A model generated the notes under the pieces. That model had not been told where the DNA came from and did not search any database. It was given only the letters and a program-made list of their open reading frames with translations. A stretch of DNA of 64,000 bases. Origin: Microbulbifer variabilis. Lineage in GTDB: Bacteria > Pseudomonadota > Gammaproteobacteria > Pseudomonadales > Cellvibrionaceae. Below, one piece after another: positions 35,010 to 43,582 of this stretch. Both the position numbers and the translations under genes were made by a program. The stretch is taken from contig NZ_CP092418.1 of NCBI RefSeq assembly GCF_023716485.1, positions 2,835,001-2,899,000 on the forward strand. The letters run 5' to 3'. The stretch's first letter is position 1; every line of letters begins with the position of its first letter.

Positions 35010-35486
35010 TTAGGTTGAAGACTTAACCGTCCAGGCCGAACCACCGCTTCGTTGAATCGACATTTCACCAGTGACCAAACTGTTCTGCTGGAAATCAAAG
35101 GGGAAGTCGGCCACATAGCCCTCGAAGGTGAACCAGGTGCGGGTGGTCGGTAAATCAAACTCTTTGGTTACAGAAACGGTGGGTTCCTCGGTGCCATCAC
35201 TCCAACCCACCGCCCATTTCATATTGTCCACCGTGTCATCCTGGGACAGCTCATGCAGGCGTTTGTGGACCGCATTTCTCGGATCAATTTTGAGACCCAC
35301 CGACGCCTGCCCCGGTGTACGCAGGCCCCGTTTGAATTTTTTATCCAAATCCTCCAAGGAGGTATCGTCGAGCTGATCCGCCGGGTTGCCACCGGGGTTA
35401 AAAGAATTCAGCCCGGTCACTTTCTTCACAGAGTCATCTGCCGGGTCGATAAAATAGATATTGGTGCCCTGAGCCAATTGAGACAT
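35010..35486 (-). CDS. Major tail tube protein
   Basis: 158 residues (LAQGTNIYFIDPADDSVKKVTGLNSFNPGGNPADQLDDTSLED..., ending GGSAWTVKSS) with the family pattern of lambda gpV/TTP-like tube proteins, including the conserved ..DLPTTRTWFTFEGYVADFPFDF. It forms the hexameric rings of the tail. Lies between the terminator-type gene and the chaperone pair, the standard order. Confidence 0.85.
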   Translation of the reverse strand: MSQLAQGTNIYFIDPADDSVKKVTGLNSFNPGGNPADQLDDTSLEDLDKKFKRGLRTPGQASVGLKIDPRNAVHKRLHELSQDDTVDNMKWAVGWSDGTEEPTVSVTKEFDLPTTRTWFTFEGYVADFPFDFQQNSLVTGEMSIQRSGGSAWTVKSST

Positions 35487-35537
35487 AGGGGTTCTCCCGT
35501 TGCTTTAGTGGAAATGAAAGTCCGACGCAGGGGTGCG

Positions 35538-35930
35538 TCATTCAGTGGAATATTGAGCGGTATAGGTCAGGCGTACTTCACCAAGCGGGTGATCCTGATC
35601 CAGGGCGAAATCGGTTTGTGAGAGCGCAAAAATCTCACAGGCAGCGCCCAGGGTTCGATCCTGCAATACGCCCTCTACATCCTCGGAAGCCCTATCCAGC
35701 AGTTCATAGATATCTCCCCGACTGTGCACCACCACCGAAACGACAAGATCCAGCTGGCGGGTAGTACCCGAGAGTTCCTGTTCTATCTGTTCCGTAGCAA
35801 AGCCCACAAAGATTGCCGGCAGCTTTTCCCGTTCGATGCCTTCGGTGGTTCCGGCTGTGGGGAAGTTGTAGCCGGTTAGGGTTTGTAGCTTGTTTAGTAC
35901 GCCATCGCGGATGGTGATGCGTTGTGTCAT
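35538..35930 (-). CDS. Tail terminator protein (lambda gpU-like position)
   Basis: 130 residues (MTQRITIRDGVLNKLQTLTGYNFPTAGTTEGIEREKLPAIFVGF...). The fold pattern and place directly upstream of the tail tube gene match tail-terminator proteins that stop tube growth and join head to tail. A rearranged partial copy lies at 36712-37050. The 5' flank, including a terminator, is also present in both places. Confidence 0.75.
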   Translation of the reverse strand: MTQRITIRDGVLNKLQTLTGYNFPTAGTTEGIEREKLPAIFVGFATEQIEQELSGTTRQLDLVVSVVVHSRGDIYELLDRASEDVEGVLQDRTLGAACEIFALSQTDFALDQDHPLGEVRLTYTAQYSTE

Positions 35931-35958
35931 GGGGTAGTACTCCAGGAATTTTGGGTAT

Positions 35959-35982
35959 AAAAAAACCCGCTGGTGCGGGTTT
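35959..35982 (-). terminator. Rho-independent terminator after the moron at 36034
   Basis: AAACCCGC-TGGT-GCGGGTTT followed on the minus strand by a T run. It lies downstream of the membrane-protein gene 36034-36459 and upstream of the tail terminator gene; late transcription must read through it, presumably with Q. A near-identical hairpin is at 37053-37074. Confidence 0.8.
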
Positions 35983-36033
35983 CGATATCAGTTTACTCTC
36001 AACTCAAAATACGATGACTTCCAAGATTTACTA

Positions 36034-36459
36034 TCACTCTTTATTGGTTAACAATGCACTTGATGATTGATACATTTCACGCAAAACAACTGCAGCAACA
36101 AACCCAGGAATAACACAAAAAATAAAAAAAGAGTACACCGTGTAAAATCTAGACTCACCAAAAAATAGAGCTGCCATCGTTATATTACAGATTCCACACA
36201 AAAGGCCACCACCAACATAAAAACAAAAATCACTCTTTAATATAGATTGAAAAAACTCAACGATTACGGAACAAATAAGCGCCGGAACCCCAAGAAATAT
36301 GAACTGAAAAAAAAACGCCAGAATGAACATCGTATAGGAATTAGAATCTGTCAAATTATTAAAACCACGAGGTAAAATTACCCATATCATAAGAAATAGA
36401 ACCCCCAATATAATGGGAAATAAAACCCCAACAATCACCCTCTGAATTCTCTTACTCAC
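36034..36459 (-). CDS. Membrane protein, four predicted transmembrane segments (moron)
   Basis: 141 residues with four hydrophobic segments (VIVGVLFPIILGVLFLMIWVIL, MFILAFFFQFIFLGVPALICSVIV, FYVGGGLLCGICNITMAALFF, VYSFFIFCVIPGFVAAVVL). No family recognised. AT-rich compared with the flanking head and tail genes and followed by its own terminator, so it looks like a cargo gene inserted between head and tail modules. A role in superinfection exclusion is possible for such proteins but is not shown. Confidence 0.55.
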   Translation of the reverse strand: MSKRIQRVIVGVLFPIILGVLFLMIWVILPRGFNNLTDSNSYTMFILAFFFQFIFLGVPALICSVIVEFFQSILKSDFCFYVGGGLLCGICNITMAALFFGESRFYTVYSFFIFCVIPGFVAAVVLREMYQSSSALLTNKE

Positions 36460-36711
36460 AAATCGATAACCCCTTAAAAAAATCTAACCCCAAACAAAGC
36501 GAAGCGAACCAAGTATAGGCGGCCGGACAAATCTATTTTTTTACAATCTACTTCCTATAAGATATTTACTAAAAATACCAGAAATACATTAAGCGAGTCA
36601 TTAAAATATAAATTATTGGTACAAATGTACAAAATTCTGCTCTAAGCATCCTCAATAAAGTTGGGCATTTTCTCCGCCTTATGCTAATTTGGGAAGGGCA
36701 TATACTCCTAA

Positions 36712-37050
36712 GCATCCACCAACGTCCGCCAAACAACCCCATCATCCCACCAGCGCTTGCGCACTTAATATGCCCTCAACATCCGCCGCAGCCCTATCCA
36801 ACAGTTCATAGATATCCCCCCGGCTATATACCACCACCGCTACAACAAGACCCAATCGGCGGGTAGTGCCTGAGAGTTCTTGTTCCGTGGCAAAGCCCAC
36901 AAGGATTGCCGGCAGTCTCTCCTGCTCGATACCTTCAGTGGTTCCCGTTAGGGAAAGTTGTAGTCGGATAGGGTTTGCAGATTGCTGAGTACGGCATCGC
37001 GGATTGTTATGCGTTGGGTCATGGGGTAGTGTTCCAGGAATTTTGGGCAT
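36712..37050 (-). pseudogene. Recombinant relic: tail terminator gene fused to the end of the head-tail joining gene
   Basis: From the minus-strand side the first part repeats the 5' region of the gene at 35538-35930 (TEGIEQERLPAILVGFATEQELSGTTRRLGLVV, YELLDRAAADVEGIL) with small indels. The last 14 codons (36712-36754, WDDGVVWRTLVDA) repeat the end of the gene at 40751-41047 (SDDGVVWRVLVAD). It is therefore a deletion product from a second copy of the head-tail junction genes. The 37-residue-shorter frame shows it is not functional as a terminator protein. Confidence 0.65.
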
Positions 37051-37052
37051 AA

Positions 37053-37074
37053 AAAAACCCGCTGGTGCGGGTTT
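37053..37074 (-). terminator. Rho-independent terminator after the beta-helix moron
   Basis: AAACCCGC-TGGT-GCGGGTTT with a minus-strand T run, a copy of the hairpin at 35959-35982. It follows the secreted beta-helix gene at 37224-38762. Confidence 0.8.
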
Positions 37075-37223
37075 AGGTAATTGTTATGTTATTTACTGAC
37101 CGCCATCTTTGATGGCTATTTACGGTTAAAACAGTCATGTAAAACAAGATGAATAGTGGTTATTGGTGTAGCCTTAACGTTTAGAACACAACTTTGCGGA
37201 CCCAAAGCATCGACTTTTTAGAA

Positions 37224-38762
37224 TTAGGAGCCACCGTATACCGTTTCTTCTTGCAAATAGTTATTCTTTACAAATTTTGATGTAACAAAAAAAGTTGAAG
37301 AGCTCTCATCGTCGCACCACTGCCATAAATCTTTAGCTCTAGCTGCACAGATGTCCTGACTAACATTTGAACCATACGTTGTATCGAACCACTTCGATGG
37401 AAATTCTTGGGCATTTGGATAAGAAGATCTAGCCGGGCAACTAGTTGCAGATATCTCGCATCGGTTTGATAAGCCTAAAACCTGGCTACAGGTATTTCCT
37501 GGTGCTTTACTGTCGGACAAACACCTATAATAAGCGTCAGTATTGCCTGAGAAATGAGCGACGGAAGAGTGATTGGAAACAAAGGTCCTTCCACTTGCGT
37601 TTGTGGTCGATGTTCGCGTGACATTATTAAGAACGCTTATACCTATAACAGGCGAGTTAAAATCAGATAGAATAGCATTCCCAATAGCAAGGTCATATAC
37701 GGAATTATGTTCAATTCCAGAATCATTCAAGTCTGTCCACGTGGTGCCATGGAAGGTATTCCCAATAACAGTTTGAAAGCTATCCATTAGCTTTATCGAG
37801 GTAATGTTATTGATAAACGCATTGTTACGAATAACATTAAATTTGGAATAATCGAAGTATTTATCAATATAACCGCCGATTGTTTCATCACTACAGCCCG
37901 AAATAGTCTTACCTTGTCGCGATGCTATAATAATGGCCGCTCCTGCATCATGGTTGTCATGATACTTGAAGACGTTATCCTCTATTATGTTGTTATTGGC
38001 GTGCATCGCTCGGTAAGTATTGGATTCACCACAATTTTTATAGGTTGTAATTGCCGCATATTTATTGTCAACGAATGTATTTCCAGATATAACATTTCCA
38101 GATGATGCATCAATGGCAATTGCTTCGCGCCCCTCTGTTCCGCCAGAAAATCCATTATGCAAAAAATATGAATCCACCACCTTAGTCCGAATACTATTCG
38201 CCTCTAAGTAAAGCCCCGACAATTTAGTATCTTTTATTAAGGTGTTTTCAATTAGAAAATCCTGACTATAAGGACCAACAATAACACCCTCACCATTGCC
38301 ATCATCACCACCTTCAGTATTTTCAATTGTCACATTACTAATCGTAAACTTTTTAAGACCTGTTATGTAGTTAGCTCCTGAAATACCTAAGGTAGAAGGC
38401 GCCAGAATCAGTCCACTTTGATAATTCTTGAATTTACAATTTTTTATGACTACGTTTTCCAATGAACTCATGGAGTCCAGTGCTCGGGAAACATAATTTT
38501 CCGGTGCCGACAACATACCATCGAAAGTGTTCCCACCGCAATCCAATACAATATTGGATGCTTTCACTTTAAACCTTGTACCGTAGACAACTTCTTCTGT
38601 AGGGCATAAAGTAAGACTCTCATTTAAGTTAATAAGCTTTTCATCATTTGCTACATTTTGAATGGGCACGCTATCAAGCGTTACGCAAGCAGCCGAATTA
38701 ATGGATAACAGCGACCATATTACTCCGCCTATCGTAGCGACCTTACTTAAATACTTCTTCAC
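37224..38762 (-). CDS. Secreted right-handed parallel beta-helix protein (moron)
   Basis: 512 residues with a GTG start and GGGGAG ribosome site. Signal peptide (SKVATIGGVIWSLLSINSAA), then a series of beta-helix coils recognisable by NVVIKNCKF, FTISNVTIENTE, FLIENTLIKDT, NVISGNTFVDNKYAAITTY, NIIEDNVFKYHD, NVIRNNAFINN and similar Asn-rich turns, as in pectate-lyase-like and NosD-type proteins. The C-terminal 110 residues contain several cysteines. Such folds bind or cleave polysaccharides; no catalytic set can be assigned. Located between head and tail genes with its own terminator. Confidence 0.7.
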   Translation of the reverse strand: MKKYLSKVATIGGVIWSLLSINSAACVTLDSVPIQNVANDEKLINLNESLTLCPTEEVVYGTRFKVKASNIVLDCGGNTFDGMLSAPENYVSRALDSMSSLENVVIKNCKFKNYQSGLILAPSTLGISGANYITGLKKFTISNVTIENTEGGDDGNGEGVIVGPYSQDFLIENTLIKDTKLSGLYLEANSIRTKVVDSYFLHNGFSGGTEGREAIAIDASSGNVISGNTFVDNKYAAITTYKNCGESNTYRAMHANNNIIEDNVFKYHDNHDAGAAIIIASRQGKTISGCSDETIGGYIDKYFDYSKFNVIRNNAFINNITSIKLMDSFQTVIGNTFHGTTWTDLNDSGIEHNSVYDLAIGNAILSDFNSPVIGISVLNNVTRTSTTNASGRTFVSNHSSVAHFSGNTDAYYRCLSDSKAPGNTCSQVLGLSNRCEISATSCPARSSYPNAQEFPSKWFDTTYGSNVSQDICAARAKDLWQWCDDESSSTFFVTSKFVKNNYLQEETVYGGS

Positions 38763-38951
38763 ACCTAACTCCCCTTTATGCGGATAAAAATCTAACAGTT
38801 AATTTTAGATACACACCTAATATGATTTTCCGCACTGAACCCTTACCAGAAAAACAATAAAAACCAAATTGAATTCAACGACCTGACATCCATCAATCGT
38901 ACACCCTGCATAGCAGGTGTAACCTTGCCCCACATATACTAGACAAAAAAC

Positions 38952-40001
38952 CTAGGGCCAATAAAACTCTGCATATATTAACTTATGATCCGGAAAACAT
39001 TCAGAGCCAACACATAAAGCATCTTTTGCCTCCGCCGATAAGAGAGGAAAAGGATAGCCATTAGGAGCGTTAACAGGCAGAATTTTCTGTTTAATTAAAC
39101 CATTTGGCGAGTAGTAGAATATGTAATCCAATTTAGACCCATCTACCATAACATGCCCACCGCTACCAGAACCTTCACTCCTTTTCATATATGTGTACTC
39201 AATTTTTTGAGTAGCTTCAACGGTCCCATCAAAATATTCATCAAACAATTCAATCAAATCATCGTAGTGTGACGTTCCAGACCTGATATTAAAATCCCCG
39301 GAGAATATTATTGGCCTAGGCTCTCTCTGATAGGCTTCCTTCATATCTATCAACATTTGCTTTACATCTGCAACTGCCAGGCTGGCGTCACCATGAGTAG
39401 CATGAATATTTACAAACCATAGTTGTTTTTCAGACTCAAACTCCAATAGAGTTGTGACATATCCTCTAGATGTCTTTTGATCATCGCTCAACCCTTTTCT
39501 AAGCACCTTATACATAGTCTCACGAATTTTAGGTCGCGTTATAATGGCATTCCCAACGTAAACCCCTGACATCTCACCATTAGACATTGAATCTTGTGCT
39601 TCACCTGGAACACCCCCGTAGTTATCCATAGGTCTGAGACCCAAAAAAACATTTTCAACTTCAGGGAGAAAATGATCACCAATCCTCTGCACCAGCGGAG
39701 AACCATCTCCACATGTCCGCTCAGACTTATTATCTATTTCTTGAAAAGCAAAAATAAAATCTTCTTCCTCCCCCACAACCTCACTCAAGTATCGCAAATA
39801 TGATTTAACCCTTTCGTTATATTTAGTAGAACCTGTTTCACAACTTATATTAACATGGGCTGCGGCCCCACCCCCTACACTTAAATCGTAATGCTTAGTA
39901 AGGCCAGCCCATATATTTTGACTAACAACCTTAAAGGTTTCCGCATAAACACCACCCGGCAAAAACGATAAAAAACAAAATAAAAATACAGCTATTTTCA
40001 C
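38952..40001 (-). CDS. Secreted endonuclease/exonuclease/phosphatase-family protein (moron)
   Basis: About 349 residues. Signal peptide KIAVFLFCFLSFLPGGVYA after the GTG at 40001; the longer frame to 40058 is an alternative. The mature part has the DNase I-like order of motifs: VVSQNIWAGL (metal Asn), FAFQEID (metal Glu), FVNIHATHGD, IFSGDFNIRSG (catalytic Asp-Asn), LDYIFYYS and CFPDHKLIYAEF (catalytic Asp-His). All key residues are present, so it should be an active secreted phosphodiesterase, either a DNase or a sphingomyelinase/phosphatase-like enzyme; the sequence does not decide which. Cargo gene between head and tail modules. Confidence 0.75.
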   Translation of the reverse strand: MKIAVFLFCFLSFLPGGVYAETFKVVSQNIWAGLTKHYDLSVGGGAAAHVNISCETGSTKYNERVKSYLRYLSEVVGEEEDFIFAFQEIDNKSERTCGDGSPLVQRIGDHFLPEVENVFLGLRPMDNYGGVPGEAQDSMSNGEMSGVYVGNAIITRPKIRETMYKVLRKGLSDDQKTSRGYVTTLLEFESEKQLWFVNIHATHGDASLAVADVKQMLIDMKEAYQREPRPIIFSGDFNIRSGTSHYDDLIELFDEYFDGTVEATQKIEYTYMKRSEGSGSGGHVMVDGSKLDYIFYYSPNGLIKQKILPVNAPNGYPFPLLSAEAKDALCVGSECFPDHKLIYAEFYWP

Positions 40002-40208
40002 TCTTCCCAAAACAAAAACCTCAAAGTAGAATTCTTCACAGACAGAAGGTAAAGCCACTTACTCACCAAATCTACGCACGTTGAATCCTACTGCACACGC
40101 AATATATAAACGCCACAGGAAAAAACGAACAAGAATAGATTGACAATAAGGAAACTTATTAAAGAAAAGCGCTCAACTCAGAACTCTGAGCTACAGCGCC
40201 TTTAGATT

Positions 40209-40541
40209 TTACGATTTCACAACAATGCCAGTGACCAGCGGGTACTCCTTCCCGAACTCATCTGTAAAACAACCCTTTACATTTAAATCTATCTTTTTGT
40301 TTGCCATCATGGCTGCTAACGCCATACTAATGATTTTTTCATCACCACCATCATTATCGTTAAGCAGTCTTTTATGCTTTGTTGGCTGCGCTCCAGGACA
40401 TTGAGTAGCATCGTCATCTTCAACGGTAATAAAACCGTAATCTGTATACCAGCGAACATCGACAATTTTAGTATTGTATATCCAAGCGGCAGATGCCTGA
40501 GCATGAAAAATTAGAAGAATAAAAAATAATACGTATTTCAT
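40209..40541 (-). CDS. Small secreted protein (moron)
   Basis: 110 residues: signal peptide KYVLFFILLIFHAQASA, then a beta-rich domain (WIYNTKIVDVRWYTDYGFITVEDDD) with two cysteines and an acidic, Asp/Asn-rich middle. Function unknown. With the two genes downstream it completes a cassette of three exported proteins. Confidence 0.55.
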   Translation of the reverse strand: MKYVLFFILLIFHAQASAAWIYNTKIVDVRWYTDYGFITVEDDDATQCPGAQPTKHKRLLNDNDGGDEKIISMALAAMMANKKIDLNVKGCFTDEFGKEYPLVTGIVVKS

Positions 40542-40750
40542 AACTTACACTCAAAAGAAAATAACGACATGCTCTAAGAAACCTCTTCACATCTATCAAC
40601 CTTATATCTCGCCCCTTCCCCTTAGATAAAAAAAACGGTCGATAAATTCTGATAGACAGAAAGAAAATTGAATGTAAATCGGTTTCAGTACAGCTCTGCC
40701 ATTCTCTCAGCTTCTCCTCTAATTATAAAGTCGCCACAAAACGCACCTCA

Positions 40751-41047
40751 TTAATCAGCTACCAACACCCGCCAAACAACCCCATCATCCGACAGTCGCT
40801 TACGCACTGCATACTCCACACCGCCAAGCGTAATCACCGCCTCGGTGTTGTAAGCCCCTACCTCACTCACCAGCAGGCTTAACTCAATGCGCGGCACCCG
40901 CACACGCTCATCCTCATCGAAGTCGTCAATCTCTTGATCCTTGATCACGCGGCAATCAATTGGCTCAGCACCGCTACCATCGGTATAGGTAGCGGGCTTG
41001 CCCCATTTGCGGAACGCGCGCTCTGCGGCTCTTTGGTCCAGATCCAT
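40751..41047 (-). CDS. Head-tail joining protein
   Basis: 98 residues (ERAFRKWGKPATYTDGSGAEPIDCRVIKDQEIDDFDE...EYAVRKRLSDDGVVWRVLVAD) with the pattern of lambda gpFII-like/DUF-type head-tail attachment proteins. It follows the decoration gene by 7 bp. A copy of its last 14 codons survives at 36712-36754. Confidence 0.65.
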   Translation of the reverse strand: MDLDQRAAERAFRKWGKPATYTDGSGAEPIDCRVIKDQEIDDFDEDERVRVPRIELSLLVSEVGAYNTEAVITLGGVEYAVRKRLSDDGVVWRVLVAD

Positions 41048-41054
41048 AGATCAC

Positions 41055-41426
41055 CTAGGCCTTCACGGTGCCCGGTACGCCGGTAAACTTCACCGCTAAG
41101 CTGGTAACACCATCGCCGGCAGCCTCTGCGGCAAAAGCGGTAGGGCCAGTGATATCGCCGGTTGCGGCTGTTGCGGCGCTATCGTCAAAGGCTGCTGCAG
41201 AGATATCCCAGGTGAGCGACTCGCCCTGGCCAATCACCGCGCCGGATACTTTGGGCACGGTGAATACGCCTTCAATAGCGATCACACCAGATGCGCCCAC
41301 GGCGATATCATCCATCGCCACACCCAGTACTGCGCCTACTGCTAGCACCTGGCCAGAGGTAATTACTGAGCTGGTACTGTTGGTGACATTCAGCATGCGC
41401 CCATCTTGTACAAAATTAGTAGCCAT
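41055..41426 (-). CDS. DUF2190 capsid decoration protein
   Basis: 123 residues from the ATG at 41426 (the longer frame to 41462 lacks a ribosome site). ATNFVQDGRMLNVTNSTSSVITSGQVLAVGAVLGVAMDDIAVGASGVIAIEGVFTVPK is the DUF2190 signature. These proteins trimerise on expanded capsids and stabilise them, like lambda gpD. Confidence 0.8.
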   Translation of the reverse strand: MATNFVQDGRMLNVTNSTSSVITSGQVLAVGAVLGVAMDDIAVGASGVIAIEGVFTVPKVSGAVIGQGESLTWDISAAAFDDSAATAATGDITGPTAFAAEAAGDGVTSLAVKFTGVPGTVKA

Positions 41427-41524
41427 TCTCTTTCTCTCAATTGAGTAAATTACTAAAAGCAAAAAGGCCGCGATGTGCGGCCCTTTTCGGATTCTTTAAG
41501 GTTTGGTTCGGTTTGAGCTGGGTA

Positions 41525-43573
41525 TTAGGTCTTGGGCGTTTTCACCATGCTTTTTGCATCCCAGGCTTTCGAGGCTGCGTCGAGGCGGACTTTGAATTCC
41601 ACCCCGTCGATATTCCAGCCGTTTTGCTGCTCCAGTACTGGGGCTTGCTGGCCATCCAGGTAAAGCACTTCGATGGTGTCATGCGCTACCGGGTCGGCAT
41701 TGAGGTACCAACCATTGTGCCCGCTGAGGCGACCATCGGAGATCACGCTGGCAATATTGCGCACACTGTTGGGTACAGTGTTGGATTTCTCTGCAGCACC
41801 CACTTCAAACTCTGACTCCAGAGCAACCTTTGCGGCACCCTCGTCGGCAATATCACACAGTAGGAATTTAGGGCGGATATTTAGGAAAGCGGTACCGTCC
41901 TTCTGTTTGCCCATCAATACCCGCGCGGCGTCGATGCTGGCTGTATTGATGCCTGCCTTAGCAGCTAGGTTGCCATGGTCGGTATGGAATAAGGCCTTGC
42001 CATCGGCCATTTTGGGATTGTTGATCAGGATACTGAACACCAGATCCCCCACGGTGCGAATAGCAGCGAGACCCATCTTTTGCGGAATGCGGGTGAAGGC
42101 CCCTAGGTCGTCATTGATAATCGCCTGGCGCGTAATGGAGAAGAGTTCCCCGTAAGTGGCCAGCGCGGCAGTTTCGGCGCGCTCGCCGATACTCACATAT
42201 TTAAATTCTGCCCCGGGTGCCACTTGGCGCAGTGAGGGGAAGGTGCCGAGGTCTGTGCGGGTAGCTATCTTGAAATCGCTTAAGTTTCCAGTGGCGGTAA
42301 ACTGCGGGAATACTTCCTGGGCTTCCGAGTAGCCCTTCAGCATCGATTTATTAGCAATATTGCCCAGGACGGTAGCGAAGTCACCAGAGCTATGGGTAAA
42401 GGCTGCGGCAACCACGCCCATTTTATCCAGGCCCGCTAAATTCTGTCCGTGGGCGTGCATAAACATACGGGCAATTTCCAGCATGGTATAGCCGGCCAGA
42501 CTGTTGCCCTCTGTGCACTTCTCGCCAAAGGCACGCATGGCAATGGCATTCTCAGCATCCGCCTTGATGCGCTTAATGCCCTCACCTTCCTGCACCACTA
42601 CGCTGTAGCTTTGCACTGGGGTTGGGGTTTGGTTACCCAGGACTGTGAGCAGTTTATCCTTGGCCTTTTCAGCGGTGCAGTCCATATCATTGAGACATTC
42701 CTGCATCACAACACTGTGCGCTTCAAAGCCTTTAAAAACTGCTTTGATAGTGTCTTTGCGCTTTTGCTCATCTGCTGCAAATTGTGCCCTGGCATCGGCG
42801 GCAATTTGCGCTTTCATTTCTGGGGTAACCTCGGTCGCAGCGGTTGCAGCTGGCGTGGTGGAGGTAGGTGTAGTCATGGCTTGCGCCTCCTGGCTATGGG
42901 TTTGGTTTGGATTGCCTGCAACCGCAGACGGGAATCGAATATCCGTAGGCCCCTGCATTACCAATGCACTAATAGCTTGGGGGGTATTTTTGAATTGGTT
43001 TAAATGATCGGCACTGAAGCTTGCAGCCATTTCAATAGCTGTCGTGGTATCGGTGGCGAAACCGGCTTCCACTGCCTCAGCACCGGTATACCAAGTCTCG
43101 TCATCCATCACTTGGCTGACTTCCTCATCCGACATTCCAGTGCGCGAGGAATACAGGCTAATCATGGTGGTTTTAATTTTTGCCAATAGGCTTTTGGTTT
43201 TTTCCAGAGCGCGCTCGTCACCGCGAACGCCGGCACTGGGGTTATGCACCATGTAATAAGCATTTTCGGCAATATGGACGGTATCCCCAGCAAGGGCGAT
43301 CACACTGCCCATACTCAAGGCGACACCTTCAATCCAGGTTTCCACCTCTGCCTTATGATCTTTGAGCAGGTTGTAAATAGCGGTACCGTCGAACACATCA
43401 CCGCCGGGGCAGTTGATGTGTAGATTGATCTTGCTGACATCACCGAGTGCTTTTAGATCTCGTGCAAAATCTTTTGCGGTCATATCCCAATAACCGATGT
43501 AGTCATATAGATAAATATCGGCTTCACTGGTATTTGCAGCAGCGGTAATGCTGTACCAAGATTTTTTAGGCAT
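41525..43573 (-). CDS. ClpP-type head maturation protease fused to major capsid protein
   Basis: 682 residues. Residues 1-200 are an S14/ClpP-like protease: INCPGGDVFDG, EGVALSMGSVIALAG (nucleophile Ser87), AYYMVHNPSAG (His110), DETWYTGAEAVEAGFA. A scaffold-like, Ala/Thr/Gln-rich section follows (about 220-300, MTTPTSTTPAATAATEV) and then an HK97-fold capsid protein (VFPQFTATGNLSDFKIATRTDLG, LVFSILINNPKMADGKALFHTDHGN, PVLEQQNGWNIDGVEFKVRLDAASKAWD). The protease is expected to cut the scaffold off and leave a mature capsid subunit. The long gene combines steps that are separate in lambda. Confidence 0.9.
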   Translation of the reverse strand: MPKKSWYSITAAANTSEADIYLYDYIGYWDMTAKDFARDLKALGDVSKINLHINCPGGDVFDGTAIYNLLKDHKAEVETWIEGVALSMGSVIALAGDTVHIAENAYYMVHNPSAGVRGDERALEKTKSLLAKIKTTMISLYSSRTGMSDEEVSQVMDDETWYTGAEAVEAGFATDTTTAIEMAASFSADHLNQFKNTPQAISALVMQGPTDIRFPSAVAGNPNQTHSQEAQAMTTPTSTTPAATAATEVTPEMKAQIAADARAQFAADEQKRKDTIKAVFKGFEAHSVVMQECLNDMDCTAEKAKDKLLTVLGNQTPTPVQSYSVVVQEGEGIKRIKADAENAIAMRAFGEKCTEGNSLAGYTMLEIARMFMHAHGQNLAGLDKMGVVAAAFTHSSGDFATVLGNIANKSMLKGYSEAQEVFPQFTATGNLSDFKIATRTDLGTFPSLRQVAPGAEFKYVSIGERAETAALATYGELFSITRQAIINDDLGAFTRIPQKMGLAAIRTVGDLVFSILINNPKMADGKALFHTDHGNLAAKAGINTASIDAARVLMGKQKDGTAFLNIRPKFLLCDIADEGAAKVALESEFEVGAAEKSNTVPNSVRNIASVISDGRLSGHNGWYLNADPVAHDTIEVLYLDGQQAPVLEQQNGWNIDGVEFKVRLDAASKAWDAKSMVKTPKT

Positions 43574-43582
43574 TGCGGTTTC

